Origin: Micromonospora haikouensis | Lineage (GTDB): Bacteria; Actinomycetota; Actinomycetes; Mycobacteriales; Micromonosporaceae | Assembly: GCF_900091595.1 (NCBI RefSeq) | Contig: NZ_FMCW01000003.1 | Location: forward strand, 124,001-188,000 | Direction of reading: 5' to 3' | Length of the DNA: 64,000 nt | In this document: positions 9,301-16,113 of the stretch, one piece after another | Layout: every line of letters begins with the position of its first letter | How positions within the stretch are numbered: position 1 is the first letter of the stretch | Notes under the pieces: model-generated | The model's database searches: none | Told to the model about the DNA's origin: nothing | The model's input: the letters and a program-made list of their open reading frames with translations, nothing else | Made by a program: the position numbers and the translations under genes

Positions 9301-9521
9301 ACGAGGACGCGATCGCCGAGGAACGGCGGCTGTTCTTCGTCGGCCTCACCCGCGCCCAGGACCGGCTCTACGTCAGCCACGCGGCCCGGCGTACGCGGCA
9401 CGGGGCGGAGCGGGACTGCCGGCCGACGCCGTTCCTCGACGTGATCGACCCGGGGCTGTTCGAGCGCCTGGGCGAGGCGGAGCCCCGCCGCCCGAAGGAC
9501 CGCCAGCTCCGCCTGCTGTGA
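6333..9521 (+). CDS. PHP (EndoQ-like) nuclease - UvrD helicase fusion
   Basis: 1062 residues. The N-terminal half (about 17-410) is a PHP-superfamily domain like endonuclease Q. It has ADLHIHSKYS, GTGDFTHP, a metal His/Asp set, SNSDAHSP, and a zinc-finger-like CPECGKP near residue 310. A Pro/Ala/Lys linker (about 450-500) leads to a UvrD/PcrA-type SF1A helicase: Walker A GPGTGKT at 534-540, VDEYQD near 680, GDPDQAIYSFRGA, LNRNYRS, TLHAAKGLEF and VGLTRAQD. EndoQ nicks DNA at deaminated bases, so the fusion could couple nicking to unwinding (inference). The helicase part lacks some of the usual 2B length. GTG at 6333 was chosen for the AGGA at 6323-6326; GTG at 6318 is an alternative. This is much longer than either family alone. 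Confidence 0.85.
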   Translation: MLPFSAVPPAGPSPFVADLHIHSKYSRACSRDLTTPNLAWWARRKGIGVLGTGDFTHPAWYDHLRQTLHPAEPGLYRLSPETERDVARRLPPRLASEAEADPVRFMLSVEISTIYKRDDRTRKVHHLVYLPDLDAVERFNTTLGRIGNIASDGRPILGLDSRDLLEITLEASPDGYLVPAHIWTPWFSALGSKSGFDAIADCYADLAGHVFAVETGLSSDPEMNWRVGSLDRYQLVSNSDAHSPPALAREATVFATGRDYFAIREALRTGDGLAGTIEFFPEEGKYHADGHRLCGVNWSPERTRAAGGRCPECGKPLTVGVLSRVEELADRPEGHRPAHARDVTHLVPLAEILGELNHVGPKSKKVEGKLNDLVAALGPELEILTRAPLDEIGRVGGELLAEGIGRLRRGDVRRVPGYDGEYGVITLFDPAELGGKGTGAQAETLFDVPVPAQRPAAEPAAKAKRPAAAKAEPKRKPAPPAPPPPIPPQPSPHEPFEPMLAGMEEVGTGLLDRLDAMQRVAASAPGGPLLIVAGPGTGKTRTLTHRIAYLCAELNVFPERCLAITFTRRAAEELRHRLDGLLGPVAEDITVGTFHSLGLTILRENAGTAGLPADFRIADDAERTAAKAEAGEDQAAYTALLRKRDLVDLDDLLTLPVELLRADRKLVQRYRDRWQWIFVDEYQDVDAVQYELLRLLSPADGNLCAIGDPDQAIYSFRGADVGYFLRFSQDFTDARLVRLNRNYRSSAPILAAAVQAIAPSSLVRGRRLDPARLDPEAPLVGRYAAASVADEADFVVRTVDDLVGGLSHRSLDSGRIDGRSTSLSFSDIAVLYRTDAQAAPIVDALARANVPVQKRSHDRLRDRPGVAAIARELRHADGSGGLPARLRLAAQVVADRFAAPTLDGSGVVRPEEVRAAVDLLTPLARRCGDDLELFLSQLATGAEVDALDPRAEAVTLLTLHAAKGLEFPVVFLVGCEDGLLPLRWPGSTPDEDAIAEERRLFFVGLTRAQDRLYVSHAARRTRHGAERDCRPTPFLDVIDPGLFERLGEAEPRRPKDRQLRLL

Positions 9522-9570
9522 AAGGAAGGGCCCCTTATTAACGCCTGAGGTAGAGAAGGGTCCCCTTCTC
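9522..9570. terminator. Two adjacent hairpins between convergent genes
   Basis: First a short dyad, AAGGG-C-CCCTT (about 9528-9538), then ATTAACGCCT. A perfect GAGAAGGG/CCCTTCTC hairpin follows (9553-9560, 9563-9570). It lies between the convergent helicase and prepilin peptidase genes, so it likely terminates both. The AAGGGCCCCTT-TTAACGCCT arrangement looks like a dispersed Micromonospora repeat; that link is from memory, not checked. Confidence 0.55.
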
Positions 9571-9596
9571 ACGGCACGGGGGCGGGGCGGAGCGGG

Positions 9597-10316
9597 TCAG
9601 GCGGTGAGGGCCGCCAGCCAGGCACCGGCGAGCAGGGCCGGCCCGAGCGGCAGCAGCGTGTCCCGGTGGGCCCGGCGGGCGGCCAGCAGGCCGAGCACGG
9701 CCAGCCCGTGCAGCACGTGCGGCAGGGCCAGCCCGGTCAGCAGCGCCGGCCAGCCCAGCCAGCCGAGCGGCAGCCCCAGCACGGCGGCCAGCTTCACGTC
9801 GCCGAAGCCGAGCCGCGAGCCGGGCAGGAGGGCGAGCAGCGCGTACCCGAGGAACGACAGCCCCGCCCCGGCCAGCGGCGCGAGCAGCCGGCCGGGCCGG
9901 CCGTCGACCGCCGCCGCCGCGACGAGTCCGGCCGCCGCGCCGAGCGCCGCCAGGCCGACCAGCGGGTCCGGCAGCCGCAGGCAGGCCAGGTCGACCGCCG
10001 CGAGCACCAGACCGACCGCCGCCACCGCGAGGAACGCCGGCAGCGCCGGGCCGACGCCGGGCGTGACGGCCAGCCCGCCGAACACCACGGCGGCCACCGC
10101 CGCCCAGGCCACCGCCCTCCCCCGGGCCGCCCCGCGCCGGCCCGCAGCGGGTCGACCAGCACCGACCCGGGCAGGACCGGGCCGGGGTACGCCGGTGAAG
10201 CGCCCCGCCAGCCACGGCACGAACGCCCCGGTGACCGCTCCGGTCAGGGCGAGAGCGAGGACTCCGACGGTCGGCCGGCTGGTCAGGGCGAGAACGAGCA
10301 CGCCGGTGGTGGGCAC
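9597..10316 (-). CDS. Prepilin peptidase (A24 family)
   Basis: 239 residues, strongly hydrophobic, with about seven transmembrane segments. The two catalytic aspartates of the type IV prepilin peptidase family are visible in VDLACLRLPD (near residue 110) and GFGDVKLAAVLG (near residue 175). Such enzymes cleave and methylate type IV pilin/Tad pseudopilin leaders. The N-terminal zinc-binding cytoplasmic domain of long PilD forms is absent, as in TadV/CpaA-like short forms. No pilin genes lie nearby. The start is GTG at 10316. Confidence 0.85.
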   Translation of the reverse strand: MPTTGVLVLALTSRPTVGVLALALTGAVTGAFVPWLAGRFTGVPRPGPARVGAGRPAAGRRGAARGRAVAWAAVAAVVFGGLAVTPGVGPALPAFLAVAAVGLVLAAVDLACLRLPDPLVGLAALGAAAGLVAAAAVDGRPGRLLAPLAGAGLSFLGYALLALLPGSRLGFGDVKLAAVLGLPLGWLGWPALLTGLALPHVLHGLAVLGLLAARRAHRDTLLPLGPALLAGAWLAALTA

Positions 10317-10326
10317 CGGCCGGACG

Positions 10327-11158
10327 CTACCGCCGGGCGGGTCGGGTCGCCGTCCCGGTGCGCCGTCCGGGGCGTTCCGTGCTGACCACCAGCGCGACCC
10401 CGGCGACGATCACCGCGCCGCCGAGCAGCACCTGGGCGGTGATCGGCTCCGCGACCAGCAGCGCGCCGAGCGCGACCGCGACGACCGGGTTCACGTACGC
10501 GTAGGTGGACACCAGCGAGATCGGCGCGTGGTGCAGCAGCCAGACGTACGCGGTGAAGGCGACCAGCGAGCCGGCGACCATCAGGTACGCGAGGGCCAGC
10601 CAGGACCGGCCGGTGACCTGCCCGAGGTCGAGGTCCCGCAGTTCGCCCCGGGCGGCGGCGAGCACGGTCAGCGCCACGGCACCGGCGACCATCTCGTAGA
10701 CGGTGGCGACGAACGGATCCGTGGGCATCCGCAGCCGCCCGGCCAGGTAGGACCCGACCGACCAGCAGGTGGCCGCCGCGACCACGGTCAGCGCGCCGGC
10801 CAGCGGTGCCGCGCCCGACCCGCCGGTCGGCAGCACGAGCAGGACCAGGCCGAGGAAGCCCAGCGTCACCCCGGCGAAGGTCCACACCCGGGGCCGGTCG
10901 CCGCCGAGCGTGCGGAGCAGGACGACCAGCAGCGGAACCGTGGCGACGAGCAGCGCCGAACCGGAGGCCGGCCGACGCGAGGGCCGGCAGCGACTCCACC
11001 GCGACCCGGATGGCCAGGTAGGTGGAGCCCCAGAGGACGTAGACGACGGCCAGCGCCGCCCAGATCAGCGCCGGTCGGGCCGACGGCGCGGCGGCTGCGC
11101 CGGTCGGCTCCGGCACGTTCGGTAGGGGTGGCGTAACCCGCCGGGGTGGTGATGTCAT
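10327..11158 (-). pseudogene. EamA/DMT-family transporter, internal deletion plus frameshift
   Basis: The N-terminus (ATG at 11158) has the standard EamA first helix, VVYVLWGSTYLAIRVAVESL followed by PALASAGLRF. The C-terminal two thirds (SGSALLVATVPLLVVLL onward to the stop at 10327) is a good EamA half with six helices, but in another frame. The join is around 10957-10968, where AGLRF should be followed by roughly 60 residues (helices 2-4) before the SGSALL segment. Those residues are missing and the frame shifts. A GTG at 10887 could start a fragment, but it would lack most of the first repeat. This is the same kind of lesion as in the deaminase at 465-901. Confidence 0.75.
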
Positions 11159-11239
11159 CGGTTCGCCACGCTACGGTGACCACGGCGTCGGCGTCCCTGG
11201 TTGGTGGCCGGCCTCACCGCTCGGGGTAGGAGGGTGTGC

Positions 11240-12424
11240 ATGTCGAACTACGGACCACCGGGTGAGGGTCCCGCCGGGGCGTGGCCCGGGCGCCGGCCCG
11301 ACGACGGGTACGGCACGCCGGCCGAGCCGTGGGCGGACGAAGCCTGGGGGGATCCGGATCCGGCGGATCCATCCCGCCGCCCGGGCGCGCCGGAGCCGGG
11401 GTACCCGGCGCAGGGCGGCTACCGTCCCGGGCCGGCCCCCCACCCGCAGGGCGGCCACCGGCCCGAGCCAGCCCCCTACCCGCAGGGCGGCCACCGGCCC
11501 GAGCCGGGCCCGCACCCCGGCCGTCCACCCGAGCCGGGCCCGTATCCGGGCTATCGGCCCGAGCCGGGCCCGTATCCGACGTATGCCGGGCAGCCGCCCG
11601 AGCCGGGTCCCGCCGGGCGGTACGGTCCCCCGCAGCCCGGGCCCCACCCGGCTGACCGGGCACCGTGGCCGGGTGACCCCGGCCGGTCCGCGGCCGGTGC
11701 CCGGGAACCGCAGCCGGGCCCGTGGGGCGGGCCGGGTCCCCACGATCCGGGGCACACCGACGCCTACCGGCCGGCCGGGGTCGGCCCGGCGCACCCCGGG
11801 GACCGGTACGCCGACGACCGGCAGGCCCCCGCGCCGTACCCGAGGACGGGCGGAGCGCCGCCGTACCCGGGGGAGCCTGCGCCCCCGTACCCCGCCGGGG
11901 GTGCGCCCTCGTATCCCGGGCGGCCCCTGCCGCCGTACCCCGGGGAGGCGGGGCCGCCGGCGGACCGCAAGCGCGGACGCGGTCCGCTGACCGCCGTGCT
12001 GGCCACCCTGGTCGTGCTCGCGCTCGTCGGCGGCGCGGCCGTGTGGTATCTGCTGCGGCAGGACGACGATCCGCCGCCCGCGGCGGGCCCCGCCGCGCCC
12101 AGCGCCGCTCCGACGGCGGAGGACACCCCGGCGGCGCCGACGACCGCGCCCACCGCCCCGGCACCCGAGTCGTCGGCGGATCCCCGGTTCGTGAAGGTGG
12201 GGCAGTGCGTCCGCAACGAGGGGCCGGCGGGCGGCAAGCCCAAGCTGCTGATCAGCCCGTGCGGCCCGAAGACGTACGAGGTGCTGCGCCGGTTCGACGG
12301 GCAGACCAGCGGGGAGAAGGACGCCGAGGCGAAGTGCGCCAAGGTGACCGGCTACACCAACTGGTACTTCTTCGACAGCCAGCTGGACACCCTGGACTTC
12401 GTGCTCTGCCTGAAGCTCCGCTGA
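11240..12424 (+). CDS. LppU-like membrane protein with long Pro-rich N-terminus
   Basis: 394 residues. Residues 1-240 are low-complexity Pro/Gly/Tyr-rich with a decaying repeat (PYPQGGHRPEP, PGPYPGYRPEP), which is presumably disordered and cytoplasmic. One transmembrane helix (about 250-275, LTAVLATLVVLALVGGAAVW) leads to a Thr/Ala/Pro linker and a small outer domain. That domain has three conserved cysteines: VGQCVRNEG, ISPCGPKTYEVL and DFVLCLKLR. It is shared with the next gene, marking a tandem paralogue pair. The pattern is close to the LppU/SCO3897 family. ATG at 11240 is preceded by GGAGGG. Function unknown; extracytoplasmic anchoring is likely. Confidence 0.75.
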   Translation: MSNYGPPGEGPAGAWPGRRPDDGYGTPAEPWADEAWGDPDPADPSRRPGAPEPGYPAQGGYRPGPAPHPQGGHRPEPAPYPQGGHRPEPGPHPGRPPEPGPYPGYRPEPGPYPTYAGQPPEPGPAGRYGPPQPGPHPADRAPWPGDPGRSAAGAREPQPGPWGGPGPHDPGHTDAYRPAGVGPAHPGDRYADDRQAPAPYPRTGGAPPYPGEPAPPYPAGGAPSYPGRPLPPYPGEAGPPADRKRGRGPLTAVLATLVVLALVGGAAVWYLLRQDDDPPPAAGPAAPSAAPTAEDTPAAPTTAPTAPAPESSADPRFVKVGQCVRNEGPAGGKPKLLISPCGPKTYEVLRRFDGQTSGEKDAEAKCAKVTGYTNWYFFDSQLDTLDFVLCLKLR

Positions 12425-12496
12425 TCCGCGCCGAAGCCGCGCTGACGCCGCTCATCCGGTGCCACGCCCTCCGTCCGCCACACCCCTGGGGGAGAG

Positions 12497-13258
12497 ATGT
12501 CATCCTTCGGACCACCCGGCTCCGGCGCACCCGACGACCCGTACGCCAGGCCGCCCGCCGGCCCTCCGGTCGACCCGGCCCCGCCGCAGTGGGGGCCGGC
12601 ACCCGCCGGTGACCAGCCGGGGTACCCGCCGGGCCAGCCGGGCTACCCGCCGGAGCAGCCGGGGTATCCGCCGCCCGGCCCGTTCCCGCCCGGCGGCCAG
12701 CCGGGTGGGTACCCGCCCCCTGGCCCCTTCCCGCCGGTCAACCAGCCGGGGCCGGCCGGGCCGTGGGGCCCGCCCCCGCCCCCGGGGTACGGGCCACCGC
12801 CCGTCGTCCCGCCCGCGCCGCGCCGGGGCGGCCGGATCGCCCTGATCATCGCCCTGGTGGTCGTGCTGCTGCTCTGCCCCTGCCTCGCCCTGGCCGGGTG
12901 GGGGATCTGGCAGGCGGCCGACGACGACGGCGGCTCCGCCGCGCCGACGGTGCCGACGGGCGAGCCGAGCGATGTCCCGACGGCCGCACCGACCACGGCC
13001 GAGCCGAGCCCGACCGAGGACGACGACCGGGACTTCGCGAGGGGCGACTGCGTGGTCAACGACGGCACGGACGCCAACGCCGACCTGCGGAAGGTCCCGT
13101 GCGGACCGGACACGTACGAGGTCCTGCTGCGCATCCCCGGCACCACGGACGGCGACCGGTGCAAGACGGCGTCGCCGGACGCGACCGCCAACTTCGTCAG
13201 CGACAACCCGGTCAACGCCCTCGACTACGTGCTCTGCCTGAAGAAGCGCACCCGCTGA
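12497..13258 (+). CDS. LppU-like membrane protein, paralogue of preceding gene
   Basis: 253 residues with the same plan as the upstream neighbour. A Pro/Gly-rich N-terminus carries QPGYPPG/QPGYPPE repeats and two PPPGPFPP units. One transmembrane helix follows (about 112-137, rich in Ile/Leu/Val and with CPC at its end). The outer domain has RGDCVVNDGTD, KVPCGPDTYEVLLR and DYVLCLKK. The 72-nt gap contains GGGGGAGAG before the ATG. Tandem duplication and co-transcription are likely. A strong palindrome lies 18 nt after the stop. Confidence 0.75.
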   Translation: MSSFGPPGSGAPDDPYARPPAGPPVDPAPPQWGPAPAGDQPGYPPGQPGYPPEQPGYPPPGPFPPGGQPGGYPPPGPFPPVNQPGPAGPWGPPPPPGYGPPPVVPPAPRRGGRIALIIALVVVLLLCPCLALAGWGIWQAADDDGGSAAPTVPTGEPSDVPTAAPTTAEPSPTEDDDRDFARGDCVVNDGTDANADLRKVPCGPDTYEVLLRIPGTTDGDRCKTASPDATANFVSDNPVNALDYVLCLKKRTR

Positions 13259-13276
13259 GAGCGGGCCCGCTACCCG

Positions 13277-13318
13277 AAACTAGGGCTGTCTAGCGTGGAC
13301 GCTAGACAGCCCTAGTTT
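13277..13318. terminator. 20-bp perfect palindrome followed by T-run
   Basis: Arms 13277-13296 and 13299-13318 pair without mismatch around a 2-base GG loop, and TTTT ends the right arm. It can act as an intrinsic terminator for the LppU-like pair. Its core GTCTAGC/GCTAGAC recurs at the start of the next gene (13362-13381), so it may also be a protein-binding site. Confidence 0.7.
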
Positions 13319-13359
13319 TGCCTCGACGGCCGACGACACGCCGGTAGGGTCCTCTACGG

Positions 13360-14637
13360 ATGTCTAGCCCCGCAGCTAGACGGCCCGATACTGTGCAATT
13401 CGTGGATCCGGTCCGCAACCCGTACGCCCCGGGCGCCGGCCAGCGCCCGCCCGAGCTCGCGGGGCGGGGGCGGGAGCTGGACGTCTTCGACGTCGTGCTG
13501 GAGCGCATCGCGCGGGGCCGCCCCGAACGCAGCCTGATGCTCACCGGCCTGCGCGGCGTGGGAAAGACCGTCCTGCTCAACACCCTGCGCTCGCAGGCGA
13601 TCACCCGCCTCTGGGGCACCGGCAAGATCGAGGCGCGACCCGACCAGTCGCTGCGCCGCCCGGTCGCCGCCGCGCTGCACATGGCGGTGCGGGAGCTGGC
13701 CCCCCGGCACCGCGCCCCGGACCGGATCGACGCGTTCCTCGGGGTGCTCAAGGCGTTCGCCCAGCGGTCCGCGCCGACCGGCCGGGCGGGCACGGCACCG
13801 AAGCTGCGCGACCGGTGGCAGCCGGGCATCGACGTGCCGGCCGCGACCGGCCGGGCCGACTCGGGCGACATCGAGATCGACCTGGTGGAGCTGCTCAGCG
13901 ACGCCGCGGCGGTGGCCGCCGACGTCGGCACCGGCATCGCCGTCTTCATCGACGAGATGCAGGATCTCGGCCCCGAGGACGTCTCGGCGCTCTGCGCCGC
14001 CTGCCACGAGCTGTCGCAGCTCGGCGCGCCGCTGATCGTGGTGGGCGCGGGCCTGCCGCACCTGCCGGCCGTGCTCAGCGCCGCCAAGTCGTACTCGGAG
14101 CGGCTGTTCCGCTACCAGCGCATCGACCGGCTCGACCGGATCGCCGCCGACCAGGCGCTCTGCGCGCCGGCCGAGCGCGAGGAGGTCGAGTACGAGCCGA
14201 AGGCCCTCGACCTGCTCTACGAGAAGTCGGGCGGCTACCCGTACTTCGTCCAGGCGTACGGCAAGGCCACCTGGGACCACGCGCCGCGGTCCCCGATCAC
14301 CGACGCGGACGTGCGGGTGGCCGCCCCCGAGGCGGAGGCCGAGCTGGCGGTGGGCTTCTTCGGCTCCCGGTTCGAGCGGGCCACGCCGGCCGAGCGCGAG
14401 TACATGCGCGCCATGGCCACCCTGTCCCTGGTGGAGGGGGACGCGGGCGGCCGGGACGACATGGACGCGGCCGTGCCGACCGCCGAGATCGCCCGCGCGC
14501 TCGGGCGCAAGCCGGCGAGCCTCTCCCCGGCGCGGGACGCGCTGATCAAGAAGGGGCTGATCTACTCCGGGGAACGCGGCACGGTCGCGTTCACCGTCCC
14601 GCACTTCGGCCGCTACCTGCGCACCCAGCCGGCCTGA
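13360..14637 (+). CDS. AAA ATPase, ORC/archaeal-ATPase-like
   Basis: 425 residues. Walker A GLRGVGKT lies at about 63-70 and Walker B VFIDEMQDL near 197-204. An arginine/sensor region and a C-terminal winged-helix-like part follow (TAEIARALGRKPASLSPARDALIKKGLI). The layout NPYAPGAGQRPPELAGRGREL-ATPase-wHTH is that of the stand-alone AAA_16/ORC-like ATPases common in actinomycetes; they have no settled function. The ATG at 13360 lies directly on an inverted repeat, GTCTAG-N8-CTAGAC. GTG at 13393 is an alternative start. The gene converges with an acetyltransferase gene 15 nt downstream. Confidence 0.8.
   Translation: MSSPAARRPDTVQFVDPVRNPYAPGAGQRPPELAGRGRELDVFDVVLERIARGRPERSLMLTGLRGVGKTVLLNTLRSQAITRLWGTGKIEARPDQSLRRPVAAALHMAVRELAPRHRAPDRIDAFLGVLKAFAQRSAPTGRAGTAPKLRDRWQPGIDVPAATGRADSGDIEIDLVELLSDAAAVAADVGTGIAVFIDEMQDLGPEDVSALCAACHELSQLGAPLIVVGAGLPHLPAVLSAAKSYSERLFRYQRIDRLDRIAADQALCAPAEREEVEYEPKALDLLYEKSGGYPYFVQAYGKATWDHAPRSPITDADVRVAAPEAEAELAVGFFGSRFERATPAEREYMRAMATLSLVEGDAGGRDDMDAAVPTAEIARALGRKPASLSPARDALIKKGLIYSGERGTVAFTVPHFGRYLRTQPA
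13362..13381. promoter_or_regulatory. Inverted repeat GTCTAG-N8-CTAGAC over the start codon
   Basis: Six-base arms overlap the first codons of the AAA ATPase gene. The same TCTAG half-sites occur in the palindrome 45 nt upstream. This may be an operator; no regulator is identified. Confidence 0.35.
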
Positions 14638-14652
14638 GCACGCGCCGGGTGG

Positions 14653-15198
14653 TCAGACCTTCGACCAGGGCGGCGGGAACAGCACCTCGCCCCGGGGCAC
14701 GGGGCCGTCCCCGCTGGTGCTGGCGGGCAGGACCAGCGCCTGCCACGGCTCGCCCAGGCCGGACCACGGGCTGGTCAGCCCCATCCGGTCGGCGCGGGTG
14801 AAGCCGAACCGCCGGTAGTAGCCCGGGTCACCGAGCACCACCACGAGTCGCTCGCCGAGCTCGGTGGCGGCGTCCAGGGCGGCCTGCACGACGGCCGTGC
14901 CGTGCCCGACCCGCTGCCGGTGGGGGGCGACCGCCACCGGGCCGAGGGCCAGCGCCGGGGCGCTCCCGCCGTCGTCGCGGACGTGGACCCGGGTGAGCAG
15001 GGCATAGCCGACCACCTCGCCGCCGTACTCGGCGACCATGGCCAGCTCGGGGATCCAGGCGTCGGTGCCGCGCAGGTCCTCGACCAGCCCCACCTCGGGC
15101 GGGGTCGACACGTCCGGGCGGGCGAACGCGGCGGTCAGCACCCGCCGGACGGGGCCGGTGTCCGCCGGGCCCTCGGGCCGCAGCCGCAGAGTCGTCAC
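14653..15198 (-). CDS. GNAT family N-acetyltransferase
   Basis: 181 residues. The GNAT acetyl-CoA-binding strand-helix is seen as LGPVAVAPHRQRVGHGTAVVQAAL (V/I-x-P-x-x-Q-x-x-G-x-G), followed by LVVVLGDPGYYRRFGFTRA. The GDPGYYxRFGF signature is typical of the YhbS-like subgroup. The substrate is unknown. GTG at 15198 is preceded by a TAACCT -10 element 7 nt upstream, so the transcript is probably leaderless. Confidence 0.88.
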   Translation of the reverse strand: MTTLRLRPEGPADTGPVRRVLTAAFARPDVSTPPEVGLVEDLRGTDAWIPELAMVAEYGGEVVGYALLTRVHVRDDGGSAPALALGPVAVAPHRQRVGHGTAVVQAALDAATELGERLVVVLGDPGYYRRFGFTRADRMGLTSPWSGLGEPWQALVLPASTSGDGPVPRGEVLFPPPWSKV

Positions 15199-15205
15199 CC
15201 GGGCG

Positions 15206-15211
15206 AGGTTA
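15206..15211 (-). promoter_or_regulatory. -10 element TAACCT, leaderless start for the acetyltransferase gene
   Basis: A TANNNT element lies 7 nt from the GTG at 15198 on the minus strand. Confidence 0.45.
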
Positions 15212-15247
15212 CCCGCCGGGCCGGTTCCACCACCGACGGTCGCCCCG

Positions 15248-15315
15248 ATCGGCGTGGCGCTGCCCGCCGCGACGGGCCCGCATCGGCGTGGCGTTCCCTT
15301 GCGCGACGGGCCTCG
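15248..15315. repeat. Imperfect 34-bp tandem repeat, two copies
   Basis: ATCGGCGTGGCG and CGCGACGGGCC each occur twice with a 34-bp period in the intergenic region between the acetyltransferase and DoxX genes. No coding role is apparent. Confidence 0.6.
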
Positions 15316-15424
15316 ATCGACGCGCCGACCCGCGGGCCACGGGCCCGGCGGCGACGTCCACGTTCACCGATCGGATCGGGCCGTTGCAGGGGTAGCGGTG
15401 CCCGCGACGGGGTATGACTGACCC

Positions 15425-15970
15425 ATGACACCCGTGCGTTCCCTCGCCCGCGTCATGTTGAGCGGCATCTTCGTGGTCAGCGGCGCCCGCAACTTTCAGC
15501 ATCCGGGGCGGCTGGTGCCGGCGGCGAAGCCGGTCACCGACCGGGTGACCCCGCTGCTCCAGCAGGTCTCCCCGCGCATCCCCACCGACACCGAGACGTT
15601 GATCCGCGCCAACGCTGCCACCCAGCTCGTCGGCGGGCTGATGCTGGCCACCGGGAAGTTCACCCGCCCGGCCGCGCTGCTGCTCGCCGGCACGCTGATC
15701 CCGACGACGGCCGCCGGCCATCCCTTCTGGAACAGCACCGACCCGGCCGAACGCATGCAGAACCAGGTCCACTTCCTGAAGAATCTCGGGCTCTTCGGCG
15801 GGCTGCTGCTGGCCGCCGCCGACACCGAGGGCAAGCCGGGCCTGCGGTGGCGCGCCGGTCACCGGTTCGGCCACTCGCGACGGTCGGTGGCCCGGGCCGT
15901 CCGGACGGCCCGCCGCGAGGCCCGGATCGCCGTACGCTCGGCCGCCACCGCCCGTCGACTGCCGGGCTGA
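15425..15970 (+). CDS. DoxX family membrane protein
   Basis: 181 residues with about four transmembrane segments. The N-terminal RVMLSGIFVVSGARNFQHP and the later FLKNLGLFGGLLLAA are the usual DoxX family landmarks. The C-terminal 50 residues are Arg-rich and presumably cytoplasmic. DoxX proteins are linked to redox/thiol stress in mycobacteria, but their biochemical role is not settled. Single gene. Confidence 0.85.
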   Translation: MTPVRSLARVMLSGIFVVSGARNFQHPGRLVPAAKPVTDRVTPLLQQVSPRIPTDTETLIRANAATQLVGGLMLATGKFTRPAALLLAGTLIPTTAAGHPFWNSTDPAERMQNQVHFLKNLGLFGGLLLAAADTEGKPGLRWRAGHRFGHSRRSVARAVRTARREARIAVRSAATARRLPG

Positions 15971-16113
15971 CCTGCGGCGCGACCCCTCCCGGCGTTGGCC
16001 CGCCCCCACCAACGCCACGAATTACCTGAACCGCCCGGTAGGCGTTAACGCGGTGGAAATGTAAAAAACCAGTGTGGGATCGGACACGGTCGCATAACGC
16101 GGGAGGCATCAAC

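Noticed and set aside
6273..9572. Very long minus-strand ORF opposite the PHP-helicase gene
   Set aside because: Composition is typical of an antisense shadow (Gly/Arg/Gln/Val-rich, no motifs), while the plus frame has intact helicase motifs.
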